This document shows, in pieces, positions 41,398-50,546 of a stretch of DNA of 64,000 bases. The number at the start of each line of letters is the position of its first letter. Position 1 is the first letter of the stretch. The stretch spans positions 984,982 to 1,048,981 of the forward strand of contig NZ_WRXM01000002.1 of the NCBI RefSeq assembly GCF_010119205.1. Reading direction: 5' to 3'. The notes beneath the pieces are model-generated. The model had not been told where the DNA came from and made no database searches. It saw only the letters and a program-made list of their open reading frames with translations. A program made the position numbers and the translations under genes. The DNA is from Haloarcula limicola. Its GTDB lineage: Archaea > Halobacteriota > Halobacteria > Halobacteriales > Haloarculaceae.

Positions 41398-42509
41398 TGA
41401 CCGACGCCGCCCGCGAACTGGAGACGGCGGCCGAGGAGCGCCGACGGGCCCGCGAGCGGGTCGAAGCCGTCGGCGAGGCGGACCTGCGGACGTGCCGGGA
41501 AGCCTATCGGGAACTGCTCGACTTACTGGACCGATACGACGGCCGAGCGACCGGCAGCGGCGACTTCGAGGCGTTCACCGAGTTCCAGGGGACCGTCGGG
41601 ACGCTGACCGACGAACTGCCCGAGGACCTGCCCGAACGCGAGACCTTCGAGGAGGTCGACGAGTTCCTCCAGCAGCGTCGCCTCTCGGAGAGCGACTTCG
41701 AGCGGGCGAGAGCGGAACTCGAACCCGTCGGCGACCTCGTCGCGCGGCTCGACGAGTGGGAGACGGCCCGCGAGCGCTACGCCGAGGCGCGGCGGGCGGC
41801 CCGGCGGCGAGCGAGCGAACTCGACGAGCGCGCCACCGCCCTCGAACGCCTCCGACGGCTCGGCGACGCCGACCTCGACGCACCGGTCGAGCAGCTGCGC
41901 GAGCCGATCGAGGCGTACGACGACGCCGTCCGCGAGGCCTTCGGCGAGTTCCGCGCCGATTCGCCGGCCCGCGACGTGCTCTCGGCGGTCGAACGGGCCG
42001 ACGCCTACCCGCTCGTCGACTTTCAGTCGCCGCCCGAGGCGCTCCTCGAATACGTCCGGACTGCCGAAGCCGGGACCGAACCGATCCCGCGACTGCTCGA
42101 ATACGCCGACTACTCCGCGTCGAAACTCGACCACTACGTCGAGGACACCGCCGCGCTCAAGCGAGCGGTCTCCACGCGGCGGACCTACCTCCGGAATCTC
42201 GACGCCGACCCGCTCACCGTCTCGTGGCCGCCGCCGCCGGCCGAGCGCCTGCCGTGGCTCGTCCGCGAGTACCGGTCGGTCGTCTCGGGGTTCGCCGACG
42301 AGTCCGTCGTCGCCCGCCTGCGCGAGGTGCGCGGCCTCGCCGCCCGCGAGGACTACGCTCGGCTGCGAGAGAGCGCGCTCGCCCGCTCGGAGCTATCCGG
42401 CGAGGAGCGAGAGCGCCTCGCGAGCGGAGCCGTCGAACGGGAACTGGAGGACGTGCGCGAGGAGCGAGCAGCCATCGAGGCGGCACTCGAAGAACACGAC
42501 CCGCTGTAA
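41397..42509 (+). CDS. DUF7118-like coiled-coil protein coupled to hisI
   Basis: This 370-residue, highly charged, helical soluble protein is rich in Glu and Arg, with long coiled-coil segments (ARELETAAEERRRARERVEA, RERYAEARRAARRRASELDE). No membrane segment, catalytic motif or known fold is visible. I match it from memory to DUF7118, a haloarchaeal family found beside hisI; the function is unknown. It overlaps hisI by one base. The coupling may reflect convenience rather than function. The opposite-strand frames here are arginine-rich shadows. Confidence 0.7.
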   Translation: MTDAARELETAAEERRRARERVEAVGEADLRTCREAYRELLDLLDRYDGRATGSGDFEAFTEFQGTVGTLTDELPEDLPERETFEEVDEFLQQRRLSESDFERARAELEPVGDLVARLDEWETARERYAEARRAARRRASELDERATALERLRRLGDADLDAPVEQLREPIEAYDDAVREAFGEFRADSPARDVLSAVERADAYPLVDFQSPPEALLEYVRTAEAGTEPIPRLLEYADYSASKLDHYVEDTAALKRAVSTRRTYLRNLDADPLTVSWPPPPAERLPWLVREYRSVVSGFADESVVARLREVRGLAAREDYARLRESALARSELSGEERERLASGAVERELEDVREERAAIEAALEEHDPL

Positions 42510-42518
42510 CGGGGCGCG

Positions 42519-43877
42519 CTACACCTCCGCTTTGGCGGCTTCGACCATCCGCTCTGCGAGTTCCGCGGCTCGTTCCGGCGTCCGCGCCTCGGCGTAGACC
42601 CGGACGAGCGGCTCGGTTCCCGAGGGGCGGGCCAGCACCCACCCGTCGCCGAAGTCCAGTCGCCAGCCGTCGGTCGTATCGAGGTCGGCGTCGACGGTCT
42701 CGGCGTAGGCCTCGATGCTCGCGAGCATCGCCTCGCGCTCGCTCTCGGTCTCGATGTGGAGGTTGCGCCGGTCGTTGTAGTAGTCGGCGTAGGGCGCGAC
42801 CAGTTCGCGGGCGGGCGTCTCCGCGACGAGTTCGCAGAAGCGCGCCGCGGTGTAGGCCCCGTCGCGGGCGATGCGGTACTCGGGGAAGAGGATGCCGCCG
42901 TTGCCCTCCCCGGCGATGCTGACGTGGGTCCCCTCGGCCTCCAGCTCGTGGATGCGACTGACGATGTGCGTCGAGCCGATGGGCGTCAGCGAGAGGTCCG
43001 CGCCGACGTCTTCGACGACGTCCACGAGGCGCTGTGAGGCGTTGACCGCCGAGACGACGCCCTCTCCGGGGTCGAGCTCCGCGGCGGCGAGCGCCGCCAG
43101 CACCTCGTCGCCCTCGACGTGTTCGCCCTCACTGTCGACGAACATCGCCCGGTCGGCGTCGCCGTCGTGGGCGATGCCGAGGTCCGCGTCCGTCGATTCG
43201 ACGTACGCCCGCAGGTCGCCCAAGTTCGCCTCGACGGGTTCCGGGTCGCGACCGGGGAAGTGTCCGTCCGGCTGGGCGTTGATCGTGTGGACCGTACAGC
43301 CCAGTTCGCGGAACAGGTCGGGGCTGGTGAGCGACCCCGCGCCGTGGCCGGGGTCGACGACGACGGTGAGGTCGGCCTCGGCGATGCGCTCGCGGTCGAC
43401 GGCCTCGCGGACTTCCTCCCGGTAGGACTGCCGGGCGCTCTCGACGTCGCGGTCCACGCCGACCTGCTCCCACGCCGCCTGCGTCGAGTCCTCGGCCATC
43501 GCGGCCTCGACGCGGTCCAGCAGCTCGCGGGAGAACTCGACGCCGTCGTCGCCGACGAGCTTGATGCCGTTGTACGCCGGCGGGTTGTGACTCGCCGTTA
43601 TCATCACGCCTGGGACGCCCTCGCGGTCGCAGTAGGCCTGCAGGGCCGGCATCGGCGCGATCCCGAGCCGGTCGACGTCGAACCCCGTGCCGGTGAGCCC
43701 GCTCGTCATCGCGTTGACGTAGGTCCGCCCGGTTATCCGCGTGTCCCGCGCGACGGCGACCCGGCCGTACTCGCCGGCCCAGACGCTCCCCGCACCCTCC
43801 GCGACCTGGAGGACGTATCGCGGCGTCAGCTCTTTGCCCGCGACGCCTCGAACGCCGCTCGACCCGAACACGTGCAT
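42519..43877 (-). CDS. glmM: Phosphoglucosamine mutase-like phosphohexomutase
   Basis: This is a 452-residue alpha-D-phosphohexomutase. The catalytic phosphoserine loop is VMITASHNPPAYNG, the metal loop LGIAHDGDADRAMF, the sugar-binding loop IAGEGNGGILFPE and the phosphate loop LARPSGTEPLVRVYAE. It starts MHVFGSSGVRGVAG. The family interconverts hexosamine or hexose 6- and 1-phosphates, feeding nucleotide sugars for glycoproteins and exopolysaccharide. Archaeal members can act on glucosamine, glucose or mannose; GlmM is the likeliest call from overall form. It is divergent from pyrE and monocistronic. Confidence 0.88.
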   Translation of the reverse strand: MHVFGSSGVRGVAGKELTPRYVLQVAEGAGSVWAGEYGRVAVARDTRITGRTYVNAMTSGLTGTGFDVDRLGIAPMPALQAYCDREGVPGVMITASHNPPAYNGIKLVGDDGVEFSRELLDRVEAAMAEDSTQAAWEQVGVDRDVESARQSYREEVREAVDRERIAEADLTVVVDPGHGAGSLTSPDLFRELGCTVHTINAQPDGHFPGRDPEPVEANLGDLRAYVESTDADLGIAHDGDADRAMFVDSEGEHVEGDEVLAALAAAELDPGEGVVSAVNASQRLVDVVEDVGADLSLTPIGSTHIVSRIHELEAEGTHVSIAGEGNGGILFPEYRIARDGAYTAARFCELVAETPARELVAPYADYYNDRRNLHIETESEREAMLASIEAYAETVDADLDTTDGWRLDFGDGWVLARPSGTEPLVRVYAEARTPERAAELAERMVEAAKAEV

Positions 43878-44055
43878 TCGGACGGGTGTCCGTAGCCGAC
43901 TGGCTTAGGGGTGTCGCCGCTGGCCCAGAGACGTTCACAATCCGACAGGAACGGCCGAATCCGTCCACTCGCCCCGCCGGCGACGGTCGATCCGCCGCCG
44001 CCGTCGGCACGACGGATTCCAACAGCCATTAGCCTCGCGGCCGCGGAGACGGCGT

Positions 44056-44607
44056 ATGGCCAACGAGGAACTCATCGCGGCGCTGCGGGACGCTGACGCG
44101 GTCAAGTACGGCGAGTTCGAACTCTCCCACGGCGGCACGTCGAACTACTACGTCGATAAGTACGTCTTCGAGACGGACCCGACGTGTCTCGAACGCATCG
44201 CCGAGGCGTTCGCCGAGCGGGTCGCTGACACGAAACTGGCGGGCGTCGCGCTCGGCGGCGTCCCGCTGGTCGCGGTCACGAGCGTCGAGACGGGCCTGCC
44301 CTACGTCATCGCGCGGAAGCAACAGAAGGAGTACGGCACGGCGAACCTCATCGAGGGGGAACTAGCGGAGGGCGAGGAGGTCGTCGTCATCGAGGACATC
44401 GCCACGACGGGCCAGAGCGCCATCGACGCGGCGGAGGCGCTCCGAGACGCCGGTGCGGTCGTCTCTCGGGTCCTCGTCGTCGTCGACCGGGAGGAGGGGG
44501 CCGCCGAGAACCTCGCCAGTCACGATCTCGAACTCGAATCGCTGGTCACCGCCTCGGACCTGCTCGCGGACGCCCCCGAAGACGTGGCTGTGGACGGAGA
44601 CGCCTGA
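44056..44607 (+). CDS. pyrE: Orotate phosphoribosyltransferase
   Basis: This 183-residue enzyme forms OMP from orotate and PRPP in de novo pyrimidine synthesis. The N-terminal [20 protein letters not shown] and the PRPP loop [20 protein letters not shown] are diagnostic, with [18 protein letters not shown] between. It corresponds to the functional PyrE2 form used as a genetic marker in Haloferax. It precedes the NCS2 permease gene on the same strand by 114 bases, which may be a separate unit. The start at 44056 follows a short leader. Confidence 0.94.
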   Translation: MANEELIAALRDADAVKYGEFELSHGGTSNYYVDKYVFETDPTCLERIAEAFAERVADTKLAGVALGGVPLVAVTSVETGLPYVIARKQQKEYGTANLIEGELAEGEEVVVIEDIATTGQSAIDAAEALRDAGAVVSRVLVVVDREEGAAENLASHDLELESLVTASDLLADAPEDVAVDGDA

Positions 44608-44721
44608 GCAACCGACGACGGCAGCGGCCTCGCTGACGGTCGGTCTCCCGACATCTCGTCACGATAACCATTACCGGCCGCTCTCGCCACGCTTAAGCCG
44701 GTCTGTGGCGAGCCTCGGACA

Positions 44722-46161
44722 ATGGCTGGGACGCTGGCTGAGTTCTTCGAACTGGACGAGCACGACACCGACGTATCGACCGAGATCCTCGCGGGCGTGA
44801 CGACGTTCCTGACGATGAGCTACATCGTCGTCGTCAACCCCGCGATACTGAGCGCGGCCATCTCCGTCGACGGCCGGACGACCGGGCAGACGATCCAGAT
44901 GCTCGCCGTCGTGACCATCATCTCGGCGGCGACGGCGACGCTCGTGATGGCGCTGTATGCCAACCGGCCGTTCGCGCAAGCGCCCGGGCTGGGGCTGAAC
45001 GCCTTCTTCGCGTTCACCGTCGTCCTCGGGCTGGGCGTGCCGTGGCAGACGGCGCTGGCCGCCGTCGTCGTCGAGGGGGTCGTCTTCATCGCCCTGACGG
45101 CGGTGGGCGCGCGCGAGTACATCATCAAGCTGTTCCCCGAGCCCGTGAAGTTCGCCGTCGGCGCGGGTATCGGCCTCTTCCTGGCGATCATCGGGCTGGA
45201 GGCGATGCACGTCGTCGCCTCTGACCCCGCGACCTTCCTGCAGTTCAACCCGGTCTTCGCCAGCGACCCGATCGCCATCATCTCCGTCCTCGGCCTGTTC
45301 GTCACGTTCGCGCTCTACTCGGCGGACATTCCGGGCTCCATCGTCATCGGCATCGCGCTGACGACGCTGGCCTCCTACGCCGCCGCGGCGCTGGGCTACT
45401 CGGCCATCGATCCCTCCGTCCCGGCCCTCGACGGCGTCTTCCTCTATACGCCCGCCTCGCTGACCGGCCAGACCGACGTGGTCTACTCGGCGGCGGGCTA
45501 CGACATCACGCCGCTGGTCGGCGCGTTCCTCTCGGGCTTCTCGAACGTCGACGCGCTCGGTTTCTCGCTCATCGTCTTCACGTTCTTCTTCGTGGACTTC
45601 TTCGACACCGCGGGCACGCTCACCGGCGTCTCCCAGATCGCGGGCTTCCTGGACGAAGAGGGTAACCTCCCCGACATCGACAAGCCGCTGATGGCCGACG
45701 CCGTCGGGACGACCGTCGGCGGCATCATCGGCACCTCGACGGTGACGACCTACATCGAGTCCGCGACCGGCGTCGAGGAGGGCGGCCGAACGGGCCTGAC
45801 CGCGCTCGTCGTCGCGCTGCTCTTCCTCGCGTCGCTCGCGCTCGTCCCGCTGGCGGCCGCGGTGCCGCTCCACGCCTCGCACATCGCGCTGGTCGTCATC
45901 GCCGTGCTGATGCTGCGCAACATCGTCGACATCCGCTGGAACGACCTCAGCCACGCCGTCCCCGCCGGCCTGACGATGTTCATCATGCCCTTCACCTACT
46001 CTATCTCCTACGGCATCGCCGCGGGGATCATCGCCTACCCCGTCGTGAAGGCCGCACAGGGCGACTATCGTGACGTTCACGCCGGCCAGTGGGTGCTCGC
46101 CGCCGCCTTCGTCTTCTACTTCTTCGTCCGCACGAGCGGCATCCTCGCCGGCGCGCTCTGA
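44722..46161 (+). CDS. NCS2/AzgA family nucleobase permease
   Basis: This 479-residue permease has 12-14 helices of the AzgA-like branch of NCS2. Family stretches are GVTTFLTMSYIVVVNPAILS, PFAQAPGLGLNAFFAFTVVL, FFFVDFFDTAGTLTGVSQIA and VTTYIESATGVEEGGRTGLT. AzgA members take up adenine, guanine or hypoxanthine with protons; the exact base cannot be assigned. The gene follows pyrE, which supports a nucleobase role. The N-terminus begins with a soluble amphipathic stretch (TLAEFFELDEHDTDVSTE), as is usual. Confidence 0.88.
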   Translation: MAGTLAEFFELDEHDTDVSTEILAGVTTFLTMSYIVVVNPAILSAAISVDGRTTGQTIQMLAVVTIISAATATLVMALYANRPFAQAPGLGLNAFFAFTVVLGLGVPWQTALAAVVVEGVVFIALTAVGAREYIIKLFPEPVKFAVGAGIGLFLAIIGLEAMHVVASDPATFLQFNPVFASDPIAIISVLGLFVTFALYSADIPGSIVIGIALTTLASYAAAALGYSAIDPSVPALDGVFLYTPASLTGQTDVVYSAAGYDITPLVGAFLSGFSNVDALGFSLIVFTFFFVDFFDTAGTLTGVSQIAGFLDEEGNLPDIDKPLMADAVGTTVGGIIGTSTVTTYIESATGVEEGGRTGLTALVVALLFLASLALVPLAAAVPLHASHIALVVIAVLMLRNIVDIRWNDLSHAVPAGLTMFIMPFTYSISYGIAAGIIAYPVVKAAQGDYRDVHAGQWVLAAAFVFYFFVRTSGILAGAL

Positions 46162-46231
46162 TTCGGCGGCTGCCGCTTCTCACGCACAGCACCGACGCCC
46201 TTTTTCCGATTGCCCCGCTAGTCACGCTCAG

Positions 46232-46492
46232 ATGTCCAACCTCGAACTCTACGAACTGGAGGGCTGTCCGTACTGCGCGAAGGTCACGTCGAAGCTCGAC
46301 GAACTCGGCCTCGACTACGAGTCCCACATGGTCCCGCGCTCGCACGACGAGCGCGACGAAGTGAAGGAGATCTCGGGGCAGACGGGCGTTCCCGTCCTCG
46401 TGGACCCGGACAACGGCGTCGACGCGATGCCCGAATCCGACGACATCGTGGAGTATCTCGAAGAGACGTACGGCGACGGCGCGGCGGCGTAA
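46232..46492 (+). CDS. Glutaredoxin/GST N-terminal-like thiol protein
   Basis: This 86-residue thioredoxin-fold protein has the CPYC motif (YELEGCPYCAKVTSKLDELG), the cis-Pro segment GVPVLVDPDNGVDAMPESDD and the final helix VEYLEETYG. It is the paralog of the CPFC protein at 15682-15963 and probably works with gamma-glutamylcysteine or thioredoxin-type reductants (inference). It lies between the NCS2 permease and a convergent regulator. The start at 46232 follows a GC-rich leader; the frame upstream is a shadow. Confidence 0.88.
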   Translation: MSNLELYELEGCPYCAKVTSKLDELGLDYESHMVPRSHDERDEVKEISGQTGVPVLVDPDNGVDAMPESDDIVEYLEETYGDGAAA

Positions 46493-46529
46493 CCGTCCCC
46501 GAGTTTTCAGATCCTGACCGGAAAAGCGC

Positions 46530-47504
46530 CTACTCCGCCACTTCTTCGGGGTCGTCGCCCCGCTCCATGATGAGGTCGCGCAGGTCGTCGGCGTCCTCGA
46601 TGGCCTCCATCTCGTCCTGTTCGATGAGCGCCGTCCCCTCGACGGACTCGCGGGTGAGCTCGTCGACGACGTACACCGAGCGGGTGCGGGTGACTTCGCC
46701 GACCGAAGACATGATGCGCGCCCGCTTCTCGGCGGCCTCGGTGAACGCGGAGTGGCCGGTCAACACCTGCTGTTCGCGGCGGTTCGCGTTCTCGTTGACC
46801 GTCTTGAACGGCGCGCGGTCGGTCGGGTGGACCTCGAAGCCGATGCGGGTGAAGACGGTGGCGATCGGCTCGTCCTCCGGGGCCACGTCGGGGTCCTCCG
46901 GCGCCGGCTCGTCGTCGCGGATGTCCTCGGTCCCCTCCAGGACGCTGACCGGCGAGGTCAGCGGCGCGTCGAAGAGGTCCTCGAGTTCGGCGGCCACCTC
47001 GACGGAGGCGTCCATGCCGTCCTCGTACTTCGAGACCGTCCGTCGGGAGACGCCAAGTTCCTTGGCGAGTCGGCCCAGCGACCACTCCTTCTCCTCGCGG
47101 ACGTCCGCGAGCACCTCCGAGTCGATGTTGACGTAGAGGCCGCCCGGCGCGGCGTATATGAGCGGCGGCACTTCCTCGACGAAGAGGTCCAGCGCGGTAT
47201 CGGGCGAGAGGACGGGCACGCCGTGGCGGAAGTAGACGACGCCCGGTTTCAGCTCCTCGTCCCTGGTCCTGAGACCGACGACGATGGGGGTCGCGTTCAG
47301 GTAGGTGCCGAGTCGGCGCATCTCGCCGCCCGTGTGCCCGTCGAAGGCGTCGATGTTGCCGAGGATCTTCACGAGCAGCACGTCCTCGCCGCGACGGGCG
47401 GCGACGTCGAAGCTCTTCGGCCGAATCGCACACCGGTCGCTCACCATGAACCCCGCGTCTTCCAACATGGCAGTGACGTTGCCGACCAGTGCGGATCGTG
47501 ACAT
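46530..47504 (-). CDS. XRE-type regulator of the COG1395 family
   Basis: This 324-residue archaeal regulator has an N-terminal restriction-endonuclease-like domain ([40 protein letters not shown]), a central Cro/C1-type helix-turn-helix ([20 protein letters not shown]) and a C-terminal domain with a second nuclease-like region. It matches the conserved archaeal family typified by M. jannaschii MJ0586. It binds DNA, but targets are not known. It is divergent from tiaS, a neighbour I recall in other haloarchaea. A palindromic TATA element at 47543-47552 lies upstream. Confidence 0.85.
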   Translation of the reverse strand: MSRSALVGNVTAMLEDAGFMVSDRCAIRPKSFDVAARRGEDVLLVKILGNIDAFDGHTGGEMRRLGTYLNATPIVVGLRTRDEELKPGVVYFRHGVPVLSPDTALDLFVEEVPPLIYAAPGGLYVNIDSEVLADVREEKEWSLGRLAKELGVSRRTVSKYEDGMDASVEVAAELEDLFDAPLTSPVSVLEGTEDIRDDEPAPEDPDVAPEDEPIATVFTRIGFEVHPTDRAPFKTVNENANRREQQVLTGHSAFTEAAEKRARIMSSVGEVTRTRSVYVVDELTRESVEGTALIEQDEMEAIEDADDLRDLIMERGDDPEEVAE

Positions 47505-47542
47505 GGTTCTCGGTTCCTCTAGTGGGGCGTAAGCCAGTCACA

Positions 47543-47552
47543 GCATATATGC
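47543..47552. promoter_or_regulatory. Palindromic TATA element
   Basis: GCATATATGC, a perfect palindrome, lies about 40 bases before the minus-strand regulator start. It is the most likely TATA box for that gene and could also be an autoregulatory site. Confidence 0.45.
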
Positions 47553-47639
47553 GTTGTGCCGGTCTCGGCTGTTCTCGACTCCGTTTTCGGTCGCGGCGGT
47601 GACGAAACTGGTTTGAGCCACAGTCGGCTACGTGCGGTC

Positions 47640-48905
47640 GTGACCGTCGTCGGCTTGGACGATACGGACTCGCGCGAGACGGGGATGTGTACCACCTACG
47701 CCGCGGCCCGGTTAGCCGACGCGATCCGCGAGGCCGGTGGACACGTCGAGCGCCTCCTCCTGATTCGGCTCAACCCCGCCGTTGAACACAAGACGAGGGG
47801 GAACGCCGCACTCGCCGTCCACACCGATTTAGCGGCCGACCGCGTGACTCCCCTCGTCCGCGAGACGCTCTCGCTGGCTCAGACCGACGACCCGATGACG
47901 AACCCCGGGGCCGTCGTCGCCGACTGCGCGCCCGGAGACGTCCCGCCGCAGGTCAGCGAGTTCACCGTCGACGCCATCAGAGAGATACGGGACCGCGTGA
48001 CCGCGACGCAGCTCTCAGATTTCGCGGGGTTCGCCCGCGTCGAGCGCGGCAACGGCCGCGGCCTCGTCGGCGCGCTCGCGGCCGTCGGCGCGTGGGCGGC
48101 GCTGGACGACTGGACCTACGAGCACATCGCCTACCGCGAGCGGGCGCGCTGGGGGACCGACCGAGAGGTAGACGACGCGAGCGTCCGGGCCGCCGCCGAC
48201 GCTCACTATCCGACCGTCTGGGACACGGTCGACCGCGAGTCGGGGTATCCGGTCTGCGTCCCGCGCACGCCCTGTCCGATCCTCTACGGCATCCGCGGCG
48301 ACGACCCCGAGGCCTGCCGAGCGGTGGCCGACGCCGTCGAGAGCGAGCCCGTCGCCGAGCGGGCGACGTTCCTGACGAATCAGGGGACCGACGTGCACCT
48401 ACGGGACGCGGCGATGGCCGACGTGGCGGCAGACAGCGCCTACCGCGTCACCGGTACAGTGGTCGACGCGCCCGCGACCCGCGAGGGCGGCCACGTCTTC
48501 CTGACGCTGGCCGACGGCGACGACAGCCTCCGCTGTGCCGCCTTCGAACCCACGAAGGGGTTCCGCGACCGGGTGCGCGCGCTCCGCGAGGGCGACCGCG
48601 TCACGGTCTGCGGCGAGGTCACGGACGGAACGCTCAAACTGGAGAAGTTCGCCGCTCGCGACCTCGTCCGAACCGAACTCGTCACGCCCGACTGCCCCGA
48701 CTGCGGTCGGTCGATGTCCTCCGCCGGCCGGAACCAGGGGTATCGCTGTCGGGACTGCGGGACGAGCGCCGACGGGAAGGTCGACCGCCCGCTCGACCGC
48801 TCGCTCGAACCCGGCTGGTACGAGGTCCCGCCGGTGGCGCGCCGCCACATCGCGAAACCGCTGGTTCGGGGCGGCTTCGACGACGTGACCCACCCGGAGC
48901 GGTGA
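47640..48905 (+). CDS. tiaS: tRNA(Ile2) 2-agmatinylcytidine synthetase TiaS
   Basis: This 421-residue archaeal enzyme attaches agmatine to C34 of the AUA-decoding tRNA-Ile, using ATP. The start of the kinase-like domain is VVGLDDTDSRETGMCTTYAA, the catalytic DDTD motif. Later parts include ERGNGRGLVGALAAVGAWA, an OB-fold (YRVTGTVVDAPATREGGHVF) and a C-terminal zinc ribbon (CPDCGRSMSS, GYRCRDCGTSADGK). The start is placed at the GTG at 47640, because the conserved domain begins directly there and the 28 codons upstream are unlike the family. Confidence 0.95.
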   Translation: MTVVGLDDTDSRETGMCTTYAAARLADAIREAGGHVERLLLIRLNPAVEHKTRGNAALAVHTDLAADRVTPLVRETLSLAQTDDPMTNPGAVVADCAPGDVPPQVSEFTVDAIREIRDRVTATQLSDFAGFARVERGNGRGLVGALAAVGAWAALDDWTYEHIAYRERARWGTDREVDDASVRAAADAHYPTVWDTVDRESGYPVCVPRTPCPILYGIRGDDPEACRAVADAVESEPVAERATFLTNQGTDVHLRDAAMADVAADSAYRVTGTVVDAPATREGGHVFLTLADGDDSLRCAAFEPTKGFRDRVRALREGDRVTVCGEVTDGTLKLEKFAARDLVRTELVTPDCPDCGRSMSSAGRNQGYRCRDCGTSADGKVDRPLDRSLEPGWYEVPPVARRHIAKPLVRGGFDDVTHPER

Positions 48906-48999
48906 CTGTCTCGCTCCGACGTTCGTCTCGAAAGCACCGGTCACAGGCAGCGGCCGGGAGCGCTCCGTCGCGCAGTGGGAGACCGTCGCTCTCTCGGGC

Positions 49000-49024
49000 T
49001 CACGGGCGGCTTTGCCGCCCGTGA
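49000..49024. terminator. 11-3-11 hairpin between convergent genes
   Basis: TCACGGGCGGC and GCCGCCCGTGA pair perfectly around a TTT loop in the gap between the convergent tiaS and uracil-DNA glycosylase genes. The position suggests a shared terminator. The 3-base loop matches the hairpins of repeat R3. Confidence 0.5.
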
Positions 49025-49044
49025 ACGACTGCGAAACCGGGTTC

Positions 49045-49632
49045 CTAGAAGTCGCCTAAGCGCCGCTGCCCGCTCTCGCCGTCGGTGAACTCCGCGGCCT
49101 TCCGGAGCGTGTCCTCGAACGTCCCCTTCTGGCTCGAATCGTACAGCGTCGCCGCGGGGTGGACGCAGATCATCACGGGCTGGGGCGACCCCTGGATAGT
49201 CACGTCCGCCACGTCGCCGGCTTCGCTGGTGACGGCGACATCGCGTTCCAGTAGGTGTTGGGCGGGCACTTTCCCGAGCGTGACGACGACTTCGGGGTCC
49301 ACGCGGTCGATCTCGGTCTCCAGATACTCGCGACAGTTCGCCAGCTCCTCCTTGTGCGGGTCGCGGTTCTCGGGCGGCCGACAGCGCACGCAGTTCGTGA
49401 TGCGCACGTCGCCTCGGTCTAAGCCCACCTCGCGGAGCGTCTCGTCCAAGACGTCGCCGCTGCGGCCGACGAACGGTTTCCCCTGTTCGTCCTCGTTGGC
49501 TCCCGGGGCCTCGCCGACGAACAGCAGGTCCGCGTCCGCCGGGCCGACGCCGTTGACGATCCGGGTGCGTGACTCGCACAGTTCCTCACAGCGCTCGCAG
49601 GCGAGGACGTCCAGTCCCTCCATCTGTCCCAT
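49045..49632 (-). CDS. Family 4 uracil-DNA glycosylase
   Basis: This 195-residue base-excision repair enzyme removes uracil from deaminated DNA. Motif A is LLFVGEAPGANEDEQGKPFV, and motif C contains CVHPAA. Cysteines in LACERCEELC, TNCVRC and PENRDPHKEELANC provide the [4Fe-4S] cluster of thermostable-type (family 4) UDGs. The start MGQMEGLDVL allows initiation at either of two Mets three codons apart. It is the last gene of a minus-strand run with DUF99 and DUF5786 genes, 44 bases after DUF99. Confidence 0.92.
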   Translation of the reverse strand: MGQMEGLDVLACERCEELCESRTRIVNGVGPADADLLFVGEAPGANEDEQGKPFVGRSGDVLDETLREVGLDRGDVRITNCVRCRPPENRDPHKEELANCREYLETEIDRVDPEVVVTLGKVPAQHLLERDVAVTSEAGDVADVTIQGSPQPVMICVHPAATLYDSSQKGTFEDTLRKAAEFTDGESGQRRLGDF

Positions 49633-49676
49633 ACCCGGCGTTCGGGCCGGACCGTATCAAGGGCGGCGGTCGCCCG

Positions 49677-50228
49677 TCATCCGGCGTCGACCAGCCCCCG
49701 GGCGGCGAGCCGTGCGACCCGCAACGGCTCCGGGCGGCCGCCCTCGGGCGTGAACCCGCGCACCACGTCGGCGGCCGCGTCGTCGTCGAGTCCGACCGCT
49801 CGGACGTACACCGCCTCGCCGTTGACCGAGACTCGGCGGCGGTCGGGTTGAGCGCGGTAAGTTTCGAGTCGAGCCTCGACGGTTCCGCGGTCGTCGAAGG
49901 CCTCGCGGATCGCGCTCTCCAATCCCGGCGAGGACTCGAACGCGACCGAGACGGTCGGCAGACCGGTCCGGTCGCGGATGGCGCGCAGGTCGAGGACGTT
50001 GAACCACGCCGGCGCGATACCCGAGAGCAGGAGGTAGCGGACGTCCTCGCGGTCCAGTCGCTCGACCATCTCACAGACCGCGTCGGTGGCGTCGCTCCCG
50101 CCGACCGTGCACGAAGAAAAGACGAACCCGTCGACGACGCGACTCGCCCGAACGACCGCTCCGGCGAGGTGACTGGTTTCGCTCCGATACGACTCGGCGA
50201 TGCCGAGCGCTCGAACCCCGGTTTTCAC
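49677..50228 (-). CDS. DUF99 (UPF0215) family protein
   Basis: This 183-residue protein starts MKTGVRALGIAESYR and has the conserved region DGFVFSSCTVGGSDATDAV and YLLLSGIAPAWFNVLDLRAI of DUF99. The fold is related to endonuclease V-like/RNase H folds, and a role in nucleic acid metabolism is plausible but unproven. The start is a GTG at 50228 that overlaps the TGA of the upstream DUF5786 gene (GTGA), so translation is coupled. The uracil-DNA glycosylase gene follows on the same strand, which supports a DNA-repair link (inference). Confidence 0.85.
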   Translation of the reverse strand: MKTGVRALGIAESYRSETSHLAGAVVRASRVVDGFVFSSCTVGGSDATDAVCEMVERLDREDVRYLLLSGIAPAWFNVLDLRAIRDRTGLPTVSVAFESSPGLESAIREAFDDRGTVEARLETYRAQPDRRRVSVNGEAVYVRAVGLDDDAAADVVRGFTPEGGRPEPLRVARLAARGLVDAG

Positions 50229-50413
50229 GTATTCGTTTCAGACTCCTTGATGTCAGAGAGACGGTCGAGTAGCTCGTCGTTCGATGCCGTGAACTCGTAC
50301 TCTACGTCCCCTTCGTGGGCGTTTTCCTCCGAGTTGAGACCGCTCTCGTCGTCGAAGTCTGTGTCGTACTCCTGATTGTCTTGCTCCGATTCGTCGTAGC
50401 TCCCGAACCCCAT
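50225..50413 (-). CDS. DUF5786 family small acidic protein
   Basis: This 62-residue, extremely acidic protein starts MGFGSYDESEQDNQEY and ends with a short helix (NDELLDRLSDIKESE). It corresponds to DUF5786, a haloarchaea-only family of unknown function. It appears intrinsically disordered except for the C-terminal helix. It is the first gene of the unit with DUF99, joined by GTGA. The short length and high acid content argue for a regulatory or adaptor role, but nothing in the sequence proves it. Confidence 0.8.
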   Translation of the reverse strand: MGFGSYDESEQDNQEYDTDFDDESGLNSEENAHEGDVEYEFTASNDELLDRLSDIKESETNT

Positions 50414-50546
50414 GGTACGTGTAGAACTATGACGTTCGGAATGAAAAAGGCATCCCCCGATTCTACGGATTGATACTGAGGGAGCGATCCGGTTCGCTGT
50501 CGCGCTTCACAGACGAGCGTCCGCGAGAGACCGCAAATCGAGCGTG

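Noticed and set aside
41492-42922. 476-codon arginine-rich frame over the DUF7118-like gene and glmM end
   Set aside because: It is a shadow on the same strand in another frame, crossing the stop of a real gene and running antisense to glmM.
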